64,000 nt of DNA from Neofusicoccum parvum (GCA_020912385.1 CP087207.1:186001-250000); one strand, 5' to 3'. Counted from the first letter of the stretch, positions 34,667-46,031 are shown. Notes: generated from the letters alone by a model not told the origin. A program made the numbers and translations.

Positions 34667-36225
34667 GGGTTGGGTAGTATGTTTGAGACCTCGTGAAGGA
34701 AAAAGGAAGGAAAAAGAAAAGCAGAAAATGCTCTTCCATCGACAAATCTGGAAAGGCTGAAGGGGCTGGGGGGATATGGGGACCTATGGCAACCATCCAA
34801 GGATGCCGTTTTTGCCAACAACATCAGAAATCTGGTTTCGACTGCATTGTGGTAGTACCCGCTAGTATTTGCGTTGATGATAGTTTGCAAAGAGTCCAGA
34901 GCAGGAGTGTGAGAGCTATGCACTTCCACAGCTGGATTCCCGGCGTCTCTAACGTATTTAATCTGTCTATGGGACTGCGACATCAAACGCTGCGCTGTAG
35001 TGACATTCGTATAGAGTATGAACTTACTGGCTGAGGAGCTAGAGGAAGAAACATTCGTGATGTGATAGATGAGATGATAAACCTTTTTTAAAGCCTCGAA
35101 TACATCGCTGTTGGAGAGAGAGAGAGAGAGAGAGAGAGGGACGAGCGGACGAGATATTGCCTCGGATTGTGCGCGACAGTGTTGTATGACTCGGCAGTGC
35201 TGGGCGTCCAGGTTACCATTCCGTCCGCTTGCACGGGTTGGGACAGCTGGGACTCTGATTGTACTACGTCGTATGCGTCTTGGCCGCATGCGTCTTGGCC
35301 GCCTGCCCAGGGCCTTCTGTATCGCAATTCCGGTTTGGCCTGAGCCGCAGTAGGGCTTCGCCGGCGCGCACCCAGGCGCGCAGCGAGGCACGCACTGGTT
35401 CTGGCTCTGCTGACTGCAGTGTGCATCTCATGCATCCCTGTTCCCGTTTGCCGCCCGCTTGACAGTTGTGAAACGGCATGCTTCGCTCACAAGATGACTT
35501 TCTTGCGGCGTGGTGTATTCGTAAACCAACACGATGATCGAGCAGATCTAGAATCCTTGTTGCGGTCCGCTGCGTTGCACAGCTCTGGCAGCCCTTCCCG
35601 CTCAAGGAATGCGGCTCAAGCTGACTTTGTTCCTCGCCGGGCCGCATTGCTGACTCAGCTGCGACATCCGCTAAGCTGGACGAACTTGTGCGTGGTTGGT
35701 AGCACGACAGCAGAGTGGCGCTGTTGTGCAAAAACCGGTCAAAGGCTTTACTCCTCAGGGTCTCGAGATGCCCGTCTGTCCTGCGCGGGATCATCAGTAC
35801 CGCCAAGAATTCAGCCACGATAAAGGGTCCCGTGCGGCATTTCCGAAATGGTGGCTGCAGCTAGCGCATGAGGGCCGGCCCCGCAGCTTCCGCCCGCGGG
35901 GGGCCTCAGCGGATTACACCTATCGTGGCCATTGAAAATCGTCAGTCTCCAAGGCAGAGATTCAGAGCTGGTGAAGTCGAAGCTCCCTTTTCTGAAATGC
36001 ATAACAATGTGGCTCTGTTCTCCTTACCTTCTTTCACTGACTTCGGCATGACCAGAATGCTGTTAAATACTGCTCGTCGCCGCCTTTAGTTGCTTCTCCT
36101 GGCATCCATTCATAATCTATTTTGGAACTCAAAGACTGTTTCCCGTCAAGAAATTTACCGGCCAGACGTAGCACTTTGAGCAGCAGCCTGCCCTCGTCTG
36201 CTACTCTTTTCCACGTGCCGCTGCT
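34667..36225. other. Long intergenic region with a GA microsatellite
   Basis: No gene is supported. A long minus-strand open frame running from the P450 exon into this stretch (34120-35391) is most likely a GC-driven shadow. A dinucleotide GA repeat lies at 35114-35138. Confidence 0.6.
35114..35138 (+). repeat. GA dinucleotide microsatellite
   Basis: About 12 uninterrupted GA units, CT on the other strand, in intergenic DNA. Confidence 0.85.
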
Positions 36226-37542
36226 ATGGATACAAGAGACACATTCCCTACCAGAGGCCCAGCCCTCGACGCTTTCCCCCTGGTCATCGGACTCATGAAA
36301 TCGAAGCTTCAGTCCTCGTTCGATGTCGGAGCTATCATCGAGCACATCAAGGCTGGTATGACGGCCAATCAAATTGAGACCGACTCGAAACCACTAGCAG
36401 TTGGCGACCGAAGGATGATTCGGCTCATGGACACTGCTTGGTTCGTTGGATATCAGCGTTGGATGAGCCAGAGCCACCCCCTTATCGCCTTCCAACACAT
36501 ACATGGAGCTCTCAACCTTTGGTACGCGTGCGGTCGTCTTCTTCCCATGGACAAGGAGTTTCTCGAACAGTTAGTCCCCATGATGGCATGTCTTGGAAGA
36601 GGCTATACGCAACAGAAGTGGGTCGAATCGTTGAACCAGCTCTCACAGCAATCTCTGCTGTCGCTTCCATGGACCAATTTGCAGATCATTCGAGCCATGA
36701 GCGCGCTGGAACATGAGATCTTCCGGACGAAGCTCTTGCGCAAGAAGCGCACGCTGGGAAGTCTGGATAAAGCTCTGCAGTATGTGTTGAAGTATGGGTA
36801 CAAAGGTCTTGCCTTTGGTGGACTCAACGAAAGCCGGTAAGCCACTCGATGCATACAATTCCTGGTTGTTTGGCTCATCTCTTAACTTAGTGATTGGGAC
36901 ACGAACTACAAAAGACGTCGTGCGAGACTCTACGAGCATTTCAGAACCTACTGGTCATCGGGGCTGACAGAGATGAACTGTGTCATGGAGGCATGCCTGC
37001 TCGGTTTTAATCAAGCTCGCAAAGAGAGCCCCCAAGGTCATCCTGGCCCATCTCTACAGAGACGAATGGTCCAAATCTCTCGACCGGTCATGCCACCAGT
37101 CACGAACATGCACCCCCCGCTGTTGGTCTTTGATATTCGCAAGGGTAAGCCAGTACAGTGGCAGGCTTTAAATTTTTATATAGGCGCCGAGCCGCAATTT
37201 ATGACACTCGACGCCCCGCCTGACATGCAGCCACAGTGGCTGGCATTCGACGTCAGTCTTGGGATGGAAATCCCGTGGTTGGCCTTCAACGCCCGCATCA
37301 GTGTGGGGCCGGACCAGTTGGCCTTCCGTACGCAGAGAATCGCACCGCGACAGTGGATGGCCTTCGAAATCCACAAGCAATTACCTGTAACATGGTCGTT
37401 TTACGGAGTGAACTACAACATGCCGCCGTATTGGAGGGCTTTAAATGTCAACCTGGGCTTTCAACAGGAATTTTTGGGATTCGATGATCTATCACTAGAG
37501 TTGTTGTCGGAGTCTCACAGGGATTTTTCATACAATAATTAG
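36226..37542 (+). CDS. Unrecognised protein with nine tandem 13-residue repeats
   Basis: Protein of 420 residues, exons 36226-36836 and 36891-37542. I do not recognise the family. Residues 1-270 look mostly alpha-helical, with aromatic-rich helices (HIHGALNLWYACGRLLPMD) and a basic segment (KRRRARLYEHF) just after the splice junction. After a proline-rich hinge, nine consecutive units of exactly 13 residues fill 37123-37473. The consensus is roughly [L/M]AF[D/N]xxxxxxPxW; the A-F/L near the start and a W, F or Q at the end recur in register. A partial tenth unit follows. The DNA of the units has diverged, so the register is kept at the protein level. There are no dibasic sites between units, which argues against a Kex2-processed peptide precursor. 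No signal peptide. A beta-solenoid or other repeat fold is possible but unproven. Confidence 0.75.
37123..37473 (+). repeat. Nine protein-level tandem repeats of 39 nt
   Basis: Each 39-nt unit encodes 13 residues without any length change. Examples are LAFDVSLGMEIPW and MAFEIHKQLPVTW. Nucleotide identity between units is low. Confidence 0.85.
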
Positions 37543-38557
37543 CATGCCGTCGTCGGCTCGCGCGCAAGGGGGCCAGTTTCAGGTGTATACGTGGATATTT
37601 CATCGATCGGGATCGCCCTCTACATTTCACTTTCTTCAATAGATCTAATTTTCTGACTCTTGTCGATCGCATTGACTGGGCTTGTTGATGCACTGGAGAT
37701 TCCTTAAATTCGGCGGTTTGCTTGCTTTCGTCTTCTCCCCAACCCCTCTTGCCCATTTTCTTGTCCTGCTTCATTGATTTACCAAAATCGAATGACGGCC
37801 CTTACTTTTTTAGAAAGCCAATATTTATGACTTTCATTTCCTCTTATTACCATCTTCTTTTCTTCACCTGCTCCCTGTATGTACACGCATGCACAATCAA
37901 TCTTCCCTTTGTCATTTTATTTTTTACACCTAAGATGCATGAGAACTTTACTTGGTCTTTTTATATCCACCTTATTCTTTCGTTTTTTTCATGGTCCGCG
38001 CGTAAGAGTACTGTATTTCTATTACAGTAAAAAGGAAGGTGTGATTAGAAGGCTTGCATTAGACTTGAAATCTAGCTCGGCATTTAGGAAACCCTAGAAA
38101 TTGCCTTACTTGTAAGGGAAGTGCGCATGATAATCCCTAGAGACAAAAATAAGCAACGTACGAGAATGAATCCTAGTAGCATCTATCGTCTGATGCGTGG
38201 ATGTTGTGCGCGTGAAGGACGTGTTGCGCAACAAAGCGCCGGGTGAGTGCGGCGTGCGGGGGTTCTGATTGGTCGGACTGCTTTAGATTGGATACTATCG
38301 AATTCTCAGCTCTTTCTCTACCAACATCGACTAGCCCCAACGTTTTTGATCAGCAGATGATGGATTAGCAACTCATCCATTCTTTGGAGGTAATATGATT
38401 CAATCAGGATTCTTCAAGGCAAGGCGTTGACTCATTCAATCACCAAAACGTTCCCGCCCCAGGAGCGAAGCTTATGTCATATTGCGTGCTGATGATCTTT
38501 TGCCGTGTCTTTGCCCTAGTAATAACGAGAATCGGTTGGGAGGAGAAAGGAAATTTG
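37543..38557. other. AT-rich intergenic region with a dispersed-repeat copy
   Basis: No gene is supported; pyrimidine-rich stretches occur at 37700-38000. The degenerate repeat at 38236-38312 is listed separately. Confidence 0.6.
38236..38312 (-). repeat. Degenerate dispersed repeat, copy B
   Basis: Reverse-oriented partner of 4652-4728, with a 27-bp identical core at 38248-38274 and about 83% identity over 77 bp by hand count. It lies just downstream of the 13-residue-repeat gene and before the aromatic-catabolism cluster. Confidence 0.7.
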
Positions 38558-40345
38558 TCACAGCATTGGCGCAGTCCTCCCCGCTGTCGTCCCCGAGCCC
38601 CAGATCCCAGACTTTCCCGGCGCCAGGATCGCGTTTGGATCCAGCGTCTGTTTCAATACATCCGTAAACCTCCCCAGAGCTCCTTGATTGAAAGAATAGT
38701 GACGCTTTACAAGATCCATGTACTGCACATGCGTCCTGTATTCCGACAACCCTTGCCTTTCCGCATCGCTGAGCAATGCGAGGTACAATTCATTGACACG
38801 AGATCTTTCTTCTGGCGCAAAAACCACCAGCTCAATCGAGAGAACATATCGTGGATAAACGTGGAAATCGGCAAAGAAATCAAAGTTAGCCTTCTTGGTG
38901 AACTCCTTGGCCGACAGGTACCATTTGTAAAGCTCGCGGCCGGAAGGTGGCAGGATGGGAGAGAAGGCGATATGCCCACTCCCGGGCTGACGATAATTCA
39001 TCAGTTGAAGCGGATCGAGCGTGGGAATTCCAGTGTGTGGAATTTCCTCGAAGGGAGCATCTTCCGCTTTGAGGCTCTCGCCGAACCCCACCGACGCGGG
39101 CCTGGTGTGGATTTTCGCGCCGTCGACATTTTCAAATGCTCGCCTGACGGTCAGCAGCATTGCCGGGACCATTTCGACCGAGCCGTACAGGCCGAACTGG
39201 GCTGCCCAATATCCCCAACCTTGCTCTTGGCGGATTTCATCAAGAATTTCCTCGGGGACGGACTTATTCGGACCGCAGTAGGGCATGATCTTCGAGCGGA
39301 TACTGGGGTGTGGGCTGGTGACGGCCTGGCGGAAGGGGTTCAGCACGGAAGGAGAGTTCCAAACCACACCCCGCCGCTGGAGGCTTGACAGAATCCCGAT
39401 CAGATCTACCAGATCCCCTTCGCGTGGCACGCTCACAGAAATTCCCATGTAGGACTCCGGCGCAGGTGTCAGGTGTATGCCGAGTTTTGTAACAACCCCT
39501 GGGACACGTGTTAGATCATGAAAGGACGCTTTGCCACGTCGACTTACCAAGATTGGACTGATAGAAAAGACCGTCAATGCTTGGTCCGTAACCTCTATTC
39601 CACTGTGAGACAAGGCAGTACCAAGGCGTGTGGAATGAATTACCCTTTGAAAAGCGGGAAGGTTGCGTTTCCCTCCATCGCTCCCATCCCCGTGCGCAAA
39701 ATTTCTCCAGTTGGAAGAATGACTTCCATGCCACATTGAGCTTGGGAATGCTCTCCGTTTGGGGTATATCCCAGTCCGCGATCAAGGGTGTTACCAACGA
39801 CAGACCCCCATCCGATGGCCGGGCATGACGGCCAAAGGTCAAGTTTCTGTCTTTGAATCTCCTCGTACAGGTCGAAGAACGAGACTCCTGGCTCCACGAC
39901 TGCATATCCGTATTCTCCGTTGACTTCGATAATTCGATTCATACGATGAAGGTCCAGGACGACGCTACCTCTGACAACTGGTGACGTTCCACCGTAACTA
40001 AGCTACTGTAAGCAACGGGACAAAGCGATTCATGGGAGTGGCATACCCCAAGTTTTTGCCCCTTGATATAGTCCAGAGGGGGATCTTAAACTTGCCCGCA
40101 ATTTGCAAGATCGCTTGGATTTCTTCGATCTGGCGAGGTCTTACTGCACCACTGGGCACATGCATAGTACCGTTGTCCAAGGGATAGGGATCTCCGTAAC
40201 ACTTTTCTCCATCCGGTCCCTCTAATCCACCGTCGGAAGCATCACGGGAGATGTTCTCAGGTCCAACAATATCAGACAATTTATCGAAGAAATCAGCGTA
40301 AGTTTGGGAGTTGATTCCAGGAGGGAGGATTTGAATTGGCGCCAT
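38558..40345 (-). CDS. Vanillyl-alcohol-oxidase-type FAD oxidoreductase
   Basis: Flavoprotein of 546 residues in the VAO / 4-cresol dehydrogenase branch. Exons are 40345-40047, 39997-39644, 39594-39548 and 39498-38558; all three introns are exactly 49 bp. The FAD-binding part has VRPRQIEEIQAIL, SRGKNLGYGG (pyrophosphate loop, rebuilt by splicing) and SVVLDLHRMNRIIEV. EPGVSFFDLYEEI and GNTLDRGLGYTPNGEH are typical of VAO enzymes. The C-terminal half includes GIWGSG near its end, the usual VAO tail. These enzymes oxidise para-alkyl phenols or aromatic alcohols. As the first gene of the aromatic cluster it may feed hydroxybenzoate-type substrates into it; this is inference. Confidence 0.9.
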
Positions 40346-41241
40346 TGTGGTTTCTGTCGAACATGGAGGTATGAAAATCTCTTGGCTAGGAATTCGAACT
40401 CTATTCTTAAAGTACTGGCTTGGCCATGACTGTGGATAGCACGGCTTCGCAAACTTGAGCGGGGCTTCGTCGGGCTGATATGTCGGAACCCCGCATTGGG
40501 AGCTCCGATCTGGATGTGTGGGGATGCGGGGGCGTAGGATGCGTCGGGTACTCCAGGAATATACCCTACGACGAATGGATACCTTGTCTTACTGGGTATC
40601 ACCGGCAACTGCAGGAATAACCTGCTAAGGACAAAGAGGTTTAATGTTCTGCTGGTTTTGAAAATCTACGGTATTCTCTAATGGGGATATGGCGCGTTTC
40701 TACATCATTAAGCTACTCTTACCCCTTTTATGGTTTGAGCGAGCTCTCCGTACTTAATGACTATATAAGTATATTAGAGTACTAACTTGGAGGCTGTGCA
40801 AGAATGTAAAGCGTCTATAGGAAGCGCACGAGAAATGGGGCAGTCCACCACGATGCAAGGCAGCACGTTCATGACTTCCGAGGGCCTTGCACATCAAATC
40901 CTGGAAAGAGAATCTTTTAAGAATATGAACTTGGCATTCGGCTACATGCATATGCGTTCGAAGACGATTGGAGCTGCTCGAGGTTCCAAGCAGAGATGAT
41001 GCCATAAGTGAAGAAGGCAACTAGTTACAAGATTCAGCTCGTGATACTCTACATTCCATGTGCATGCTGCATCTAATTTTTACGGCTCACAATCTAGTTA
41101 TCAATCCTTTTTCTAGTTTGAATAATTACGAATTCATTGATACAGTATAATGCTTGCGATTTCTAGAAATGAAAAATAGTTACCCTACAACCCGGCTCCA
41201 AAGAGCACTCGACAACACATTCGAGTATTGAATAGTCAAAA
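40346..41241. other. Intergenic region, no gene seen
   Basis: Between the VAO-type gene and the MpaB-like gene, both on minus. It holds the VAO promoter and the 3' end of the MpaB-like gene. Confidence 0.6.
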
Positions 41242-42288
41242 TCAGGCCCCCTTCTCCAACTTCCCCATAGCCGCATGGTACGGGCAACCTGGCCAGTGAC
41301 TCGCATGGCTGCTCGCAAAGAACGGCTTGAAGCGCTGGTCAATCTCCTTCAAGTGCCCCTTCCTCTCGCTACTTTCCTCCTTGGTCATGTTCTCCATGCC
41401 CGGCCACCACGCCTTCTCCGGCGCAGGATCAGGCAGCACATTCTCCAAGAACCAGAACATCCACCCGACAAACCACACGATGACCGCGGCCAGAGCCGGG
41501 TTCAGCGGCTCGACCTTGTGCACCTTCAGGGTGGACGGCAAGCTCAGGGCAACCGGCATGGCGCGCCCCAGCCACTGCAGCGGGCGGGGAAAGTAGCGGA
41601 ACGCGAACTGGGCGTAGATGGCCTCGGCGATGAGGTGGCCACGCTCGGTGCCCTCGCGCGGCGCGTTCTCGAAGGCCTCGCAGTACGCGATGGTGGCGTC
41701 CCAGTCGGCCGGGAAGCCGTGCAGCGGCGCCTCGTCCTCGGTGCGGAAGTACCGCCCCATCTCGCGCCAGAACAGGTGCGACGCGATCTTCACCTTCTCC
41801 GAGAAGCCGGGGAGCCCCAGCCGCAGCCGCAGCCGGTGCATCAGGATCGCGCTGAAGGCGAGCGTGTAGATGAAGTCCTCGTTGTCGTTGAAGCGGCCCG
41901 GGTACTTGGACGCCCAGTACTTGTGCAGCCGGTTGATGCCTTCGATGGACTTCTGTGTGCGCACGTCGGAAGGGCCGTAGTACCACCATAGCGCGTTGTT
42001 GTTCTGCGTCTCTTCTTCTCTTTGCGTTGCCTTGGAGAGGACCTGGATCGACATAAGCAGGTGTTGGGCGGGAGAATGGAGTGCTGGACGTACCTTGCCG
42101 CCGTCGTCTCTCCAGACAACTTCAGCTCCATGGGGCGTGACCACGAAGTTGGGGAAGGTAAGAGCGTAGATGAGATTGTTGGCGAAGTCGTTCAAGCCGT
42201 ACGCGGACGAGAGCCTGTATATCTTCTCATAGTCGGTGTAAGGGTCGAGGCTTTCGATTTCGCGGCTGATCCAGTGATAAGCGGGCAT
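41242..42288 (-). CDS. MpaB/rubber-oxygenase-like protein (DUF2236)
   Basis: Protein of 331 residues, exons 42288-42094 and 42042-41242. The 51-bp intron is in frame and open, so an unspliced reading is also possible, but splicing joins GGKVLSKATQREEETQ, which matches the conserved helix of the family. Other matches are YEKIYRLSSAYGLNDFANNL at the start, INRLHKYWASKYPGRFN and FAFRYFPRPLQWLGRAM. One or two hydrophobic segments (about residues 240-290, including AAVIVWFVGWMFWFLENV) suggest attachment to the ER membrane. Known relatives are MpaB, an ER-bound oxidative cleavage enzyme of mycophenolic acid synthesis, and latex-clearing oxygenases, which carry haem. The substrate here is unknown; the location next to gentisate genes suggests a role with aromatics or their side chains. 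Confidence 0.8.
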   Translation of the reverse strand: MPAYHWISREIESLDPYTDYEKIYRLSSAYGLNDFANNLIYALTFPNFVVTPHGAEVVWRDDGGKVRPALHSPAQHLLMSIQVLSKATQREEETQNNNALWWYYGPSDVRTQKSIEGINRLHKYWASKYPGRFNDNEDFIYTLAFSAILMHRLRLRLGLPGFSEKVKIASHLFWREMGRYFRTEDEAPLHGFPADWDATIAYCEAFENAPREGTERGHLIAEAIYAQFAFRYFPRPLQWLGRAMPVALSLPSTLKVHKVEPLNPALAAVIVWFVGWMFWFLENVLPDPAPEKAWWPGMENMTKEESSERKGHLKEIDQRFKPFFASSHASHWPGCPYHAAMGKLEKGA

Positions 42289-42973
42289 CGTGAATGAGTA
42301 AGGTGTAGATCTCCTGTAACGTAGGACTGAACTTGGATGCTTTCGGATGGCTCAGCTGACTGTGGCTGAAACTTAAAATACGACTTTAGCGAGTCAATTC
42401 ACTTGCCGGTTGTGGCTAAATCAGACTTTATAGACCATGGAGGACATAGTCTGTTCAACCTACCCGGAGAGCCCGCGTGCCATCCGATCCTGCCCCGACG
42501 GTGCTAATTGGCCAATTTCGGCCGAGAGGCCTTACTCGGGCGACGGGTGTGGCTTCCCACCTCCGCTATACAATGCCGCACATCTTTTTATAGTATCAAC
42601 ATCACTAGAAATCTAAGATCCTTTGGTATAGGCTATTGGTAGTCGGTGTACATAGGTACATGCCCCTGGAATCCAAGCAGCGATTTCCGGAAGCTTGGCG
42701 AATTCAGTCACACAGAACCCCTCTTAAACAGCCCGTCAAAGTGGACTTCACGGCTAGTGCTATCTACATCTCCGTATGAGATGGAATAATTAGTGTCTTA
42801 TAGTGGGCATGTTGCAGAACAGATCCCACGTTCTCAGCAGTCCTCTAGCATTGAGAACTATGCTACATCACCAAGGACATTGTAAAGATACAATCAAGAG
42901 ACTTCAATTCGTAGCTCTCGTTCATTCTAATTTCCTGACCCCGTCTAAAAGTACGATGGTTAAAACAAGCCAC
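42289..42973. other. Intergenic region, no gene seen
   Basis: Between the MpaB-like gene and the gentisate dioxygenase gene, both on minus. No gene or RNA is evident. Confidence 0.6.
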
Positions 42974-44096
42974 TCAATCGGAGACGAGAACATTCTCGTC
43001 CGTCTCTTCCGTCCGGTAGAACCCAAGCGCTTTGAGCATCGGCTTGTCGTCGAAGCGGTACAAATAGACAGTCTCTCCAGGAGAGGCAAAATGCTGGTAC
43101 TTGTACCAAGCCGGAATGCAGAAAGTGTCGCCTCTCTTCCATCCAACCATCTCCCCGTTAATCTCAGAATGCCCCGATCCTTCGATGACGTGATAGACAG
43201 CCGAGGAAGTCTCGCGGCGCGCTGGAGACGTCGACCCGGCACTGAGGCGCTCCGCCGAACCACCAAGGATACGGCTCACTGGAAAGGACCATTAGCCTTC
43301 AAGCCAACAATAAACAAAGAGTGCGAATATTACCTTCTCTGCCGTCCTCCTTGAGGTACGGAACAGAAACCCACCCACCACTCTCCCCATCCAGCCTCGC
43401 CTTCATCTTCGCCCACGGGAAAATGACCGGCGAGTTATCCACATCGATATTGTCGGCCGGGTACCGCGGATCCTTGTAGTGCTCGACGAAGTGGACCGGG
43501 AAGTGCACGAAGTTCGGCAGGTCCAGGCCGTCCAGCCAGATCATGGGCTGCTTGCCGTGGTTGCCGTGGTCGTGCCAGTTCCACGTCGGGGTCAGGATCA
43601 CGTCGCCGCGCTGCATGGGGATGCGGCGGCCGTGCACGGCGGTGAAGCCGCCGTCGCCCTCGATGATGAAGCGCATCGCGAAGGCCGTGTGGCGGTGCGC
43701 CGGCGCCGTCTCGTTGGGCATGACCAGCTGCAGCCCGGCGTAGAGCGTGTCGGTGGTGAAGGGCGCCTCTGCTTGGTGTTAGCGGTTGGGGGCGTGTGCT
43801 GAGGGCGGCCGGTGTGCACCTCGCTTTGGGTTGACGAGCATGAGGACTCGTCTCTCGGCTTGCTTCTCCGTTACCAGCTCCCCGGCTTGGAGGAGGAGAG
43901 GCTTGATTTCGTCATACTTCCAGATGTAAGGGATTGTGTGGGGGTCGGGTGCCGGAGGGTTGAGTCGCTTCATTTGCTCCCAGAGTGGGAGGGTTGCTGT
44001 TGATTCCATGCCTCTGCTGAGCTGTTTGTAAGCTGCAGCTTTGTCATGGTGGGATGCAGGAGTGGTGCTTTGCTCGGTTTGGACAATGGTCGCCAT
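42974..44096 (-). CDS. Gentisate 1,2-dioxygenase (bicupin)
   Basis: Ring-cleaving Fe(II) dioxygenase converting gentisate to maleylpyruvate, 338 residues, exons 44096-43820, 43768-43334 and 43278-42974. The first cupin carries the metal-site pattern ETAPAHRHTAFAMRFIIEG followed by GDVILTPTWNWHDHGN; its histidines fit the iron ligands of the family. DNSPVIFPWAKMKARLD links to the second, degenerate cupin (GSGHSEINGEMVGWKRGD). Length and layout agree with bacterial and fungal gentisate dioxygenases; 1-hydroxy-2-naphthoate dioxygenase is the closest alternative. It is transcribed away from the FAD hydroxylase gene across a 302-bp promoter region, which strongly supports a common pathway. Confidence 0.92.
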
Positions 44097-44398
44097 GTTG
44101 GGGAATTTCGTCTTGCTGGTGAGTTGCTTGAGCCACTGGTGAACCTTCTCATCTACTCTATGTATATCTTATCGCGGACAGTTGCGGGCGAACAGGCTTG
44201 ACGCGGATCCGGAGGGATCGTCGTGGGGAAAAGGCGGGGAGCGTGTCCGGGGAACGATCGGGATGCTCGGGACCATGAATTCGGCAGTTGTGAAATCTAC
44301 CGAGCCTCGGTGAGTTTGAGGGGCAATGCTCCATAAAACGTAGGAGATGTTCCTTGGGTGTCTTGTCTGAGACTCTGCAGTGGATTGCGTAAACAAAC
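44097..44398. promoter_or_regulatory. Divergent promoter of the dioxygenase and hydroxylase genes
   Basis: 302 bp shared by two genes for successive steps. It contains a perfect inverted repeat, GATCC-N4-GGATC, at 44206-44219 and several CGG triplets, the half-sites of Zn2Cys6 regulators. The gene for such a regulator lies at 49421-52117. Confidence 0.6.
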
Positions 44399-46031
44399 AT
44401 GGACGGCCACATGTCGGAACTCGAGAAGCAGGTATGGCCTTCGGTCTCCCCAAAGTTTCCCAACTAACTATCCCAGATCAAGGATGTGGCATACCCCACC
44501 AACTGCCTGTCCTTCCTCAAGAAGATAAAGCCTCCCAAGGGTGTTATTCCCGACCAGGCGAGTGGAGACTTGAAGCTCAAAGTCTTGGTGGTCGGCGCTG
44601 GCTTGGGTGGCCTGGCCACTGCCGTTGCTTTGAGCCAGAGTGGGCACTCTGTCACTGTTCTTGAGCGTGCAGCAGAGCTTAGTGAGGTGAGTATTTACCC
44701 GCAACCCTCCGATAAGCCCTTCTGACACCGTCAGGTCGGAGCCGGTATTCAAGTGCCCCCAAACACAGCTCGTCTGCTGCTCTCCTGGGGTATTCGCCCA
44801 CATCTCGAAGAGAAAGCCATTCAGCCTGACAGCATCACATTTCGGAGATGGGAGAGTGGGGAGCCGATTGGATTCACGAAACTGAAACCGGACTTTGAGG
44901 AGAACTTTGGTGCTCCTTACTACGTCATCCATCGTGCTCATCTCCATGAGGCGTTGCACAAGCTGGCCGTTCAGAGTGGCGCAAAAATCCTCATCAACAA
45001 GAGCGTTGTCGAGTACGATCCCGAGGTTCCATGCGTGGAAACAGCAGACGGGTCCGGGTTTACCGCGGATCTTGTCATCGCGGCAGATGGAGTGCGATCC
45101 GCGGCGAGGCAGGTGGTATTGGGCGGACATGACATGCCGGCTCAGAAGACAGGTTTCGCAGCCTACAGGGCAACTGTTCCTGTAGAGAAGATGCAGAAGG
45201 ATCCTGAGTTGGCGGCAATGCTTGCGCGACCCGGCATCAACATCTGGTAAGTCTTCAAAGCAATCAAACACTTACATTAATGCTAATGCAACCTCTTCCC
45301 TTCAAGGATTGGGGAGGGGAGACACTGCATGACATACTGCATTGCAGGCGGCAAGACCTTCAACATGGTTCTCTCGCACCCAGACTCGTCCGACACCCCG
45401 ACTGGGACCTCAGAAACCGTCTTGCAAGACATGCGTACCCACTTTGAGGGTTGGGATGCCAGGTAATTTTATCTAGATGGCTTAAATTTGGTCGTAAAAG
45501 GCTGACAATACTAGACTAACGAAGGTGATCGGGCTCATTGACAACACTCTCAAATGGCCACTGCTCAGCGGAGCAAAGCTTCCACGATGGATTGCACCAT
45601 CAAACAAGCTCATCATTCTCGGAGATGCAGCACATGCGATGTTGCCATACATGTCGCAAGGAGCTGCCATGGCGGTCGAGGACGCGGCAGCGATTGCTCA
45701 AGCCTTGAGTCTCATCCGCAGCCGCAAGCAGATTCCTGAAGCCCTCAAAGTCTTCGAGAAGGAGAGAATGAAGCGGGCAGGGGACATGCAGACCGCCAGC
45801 TTGCTCAACGGGGTGATCTGGCACTTCCCCGATGGTCCTGAGCAGCGCGCAAGAGACGAGAGTATGCGAGCGGAGGTTGAGGGAAAGATTTTTGTTGAGA
45901 GTGCCAATCAATGGAGTGATCCTACGACGCAACGGTGGTGCTACGGATACGACGCTGAGGAAGCTATCCGGGAAGCCTGGAAAAAGTCTTATCAGGTGAA
46001 CGGGGGGACCAATGGCATTCTACCGAAATAG
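44399..46031 (+). CDS. FAD-dependent aromatic hydroxylase (salicylate / 3-hydroxybenzoate hydroxylase type)
   Basis: Class A flavin monooxygenase of 475 residues, exons 44399-44431, 44477-44686, 44735-45246, 45307-45462 and 45515-46031. Motifs in order: FAD fold VLVVGAGLGGLATAVALSQS, the DG motif VIAADGVRSAAR, and the GD motif LIILGDAAHAMLPYMSQGAA. The protein resembles salicylate 1-monooxygenase, but that reaction gives catechol. Because the gene is divergent from gentisate dioxygenase, a gentisate-forming reaction (3-hydroxybenzoate 6-hydroxylation, or salicylate 5-hydroxylation) is more likely here. A short first exon of 11 codons is needed to reach an ATG; the frame and splice sites support it. 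NAD(P)H serves as electron donor in this family. Confidence 0.92.

Noticed and set aside
34120..35391. 423-codon open frame on the minus strand
   Set aside because: It overlaps P450 exon 3 in antisense and runs into low-complexity DNA; composition is Ser/Arg/Pro-rich with no domain. High GC with few stops explains it.
35114..37473. CRISPR-like arrays
   Set aside because: The repeats seen are a GA microsatellite and protein-level repeats without spacers; the genome is fungal.
36973..37542. 13-residue repeats as a ribosomal peptide (dikaritin-type) precursor
   Set aside because: There is no signal peptide and no Lys-Arg type cleavage sites between units, and a large helical domain precedes the repeats.
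38474..39388. 304-codon plus-strand open frame
   Set aside because: Antisense of the VAO-type oxidase, which has clear family motifs on the minus strand.
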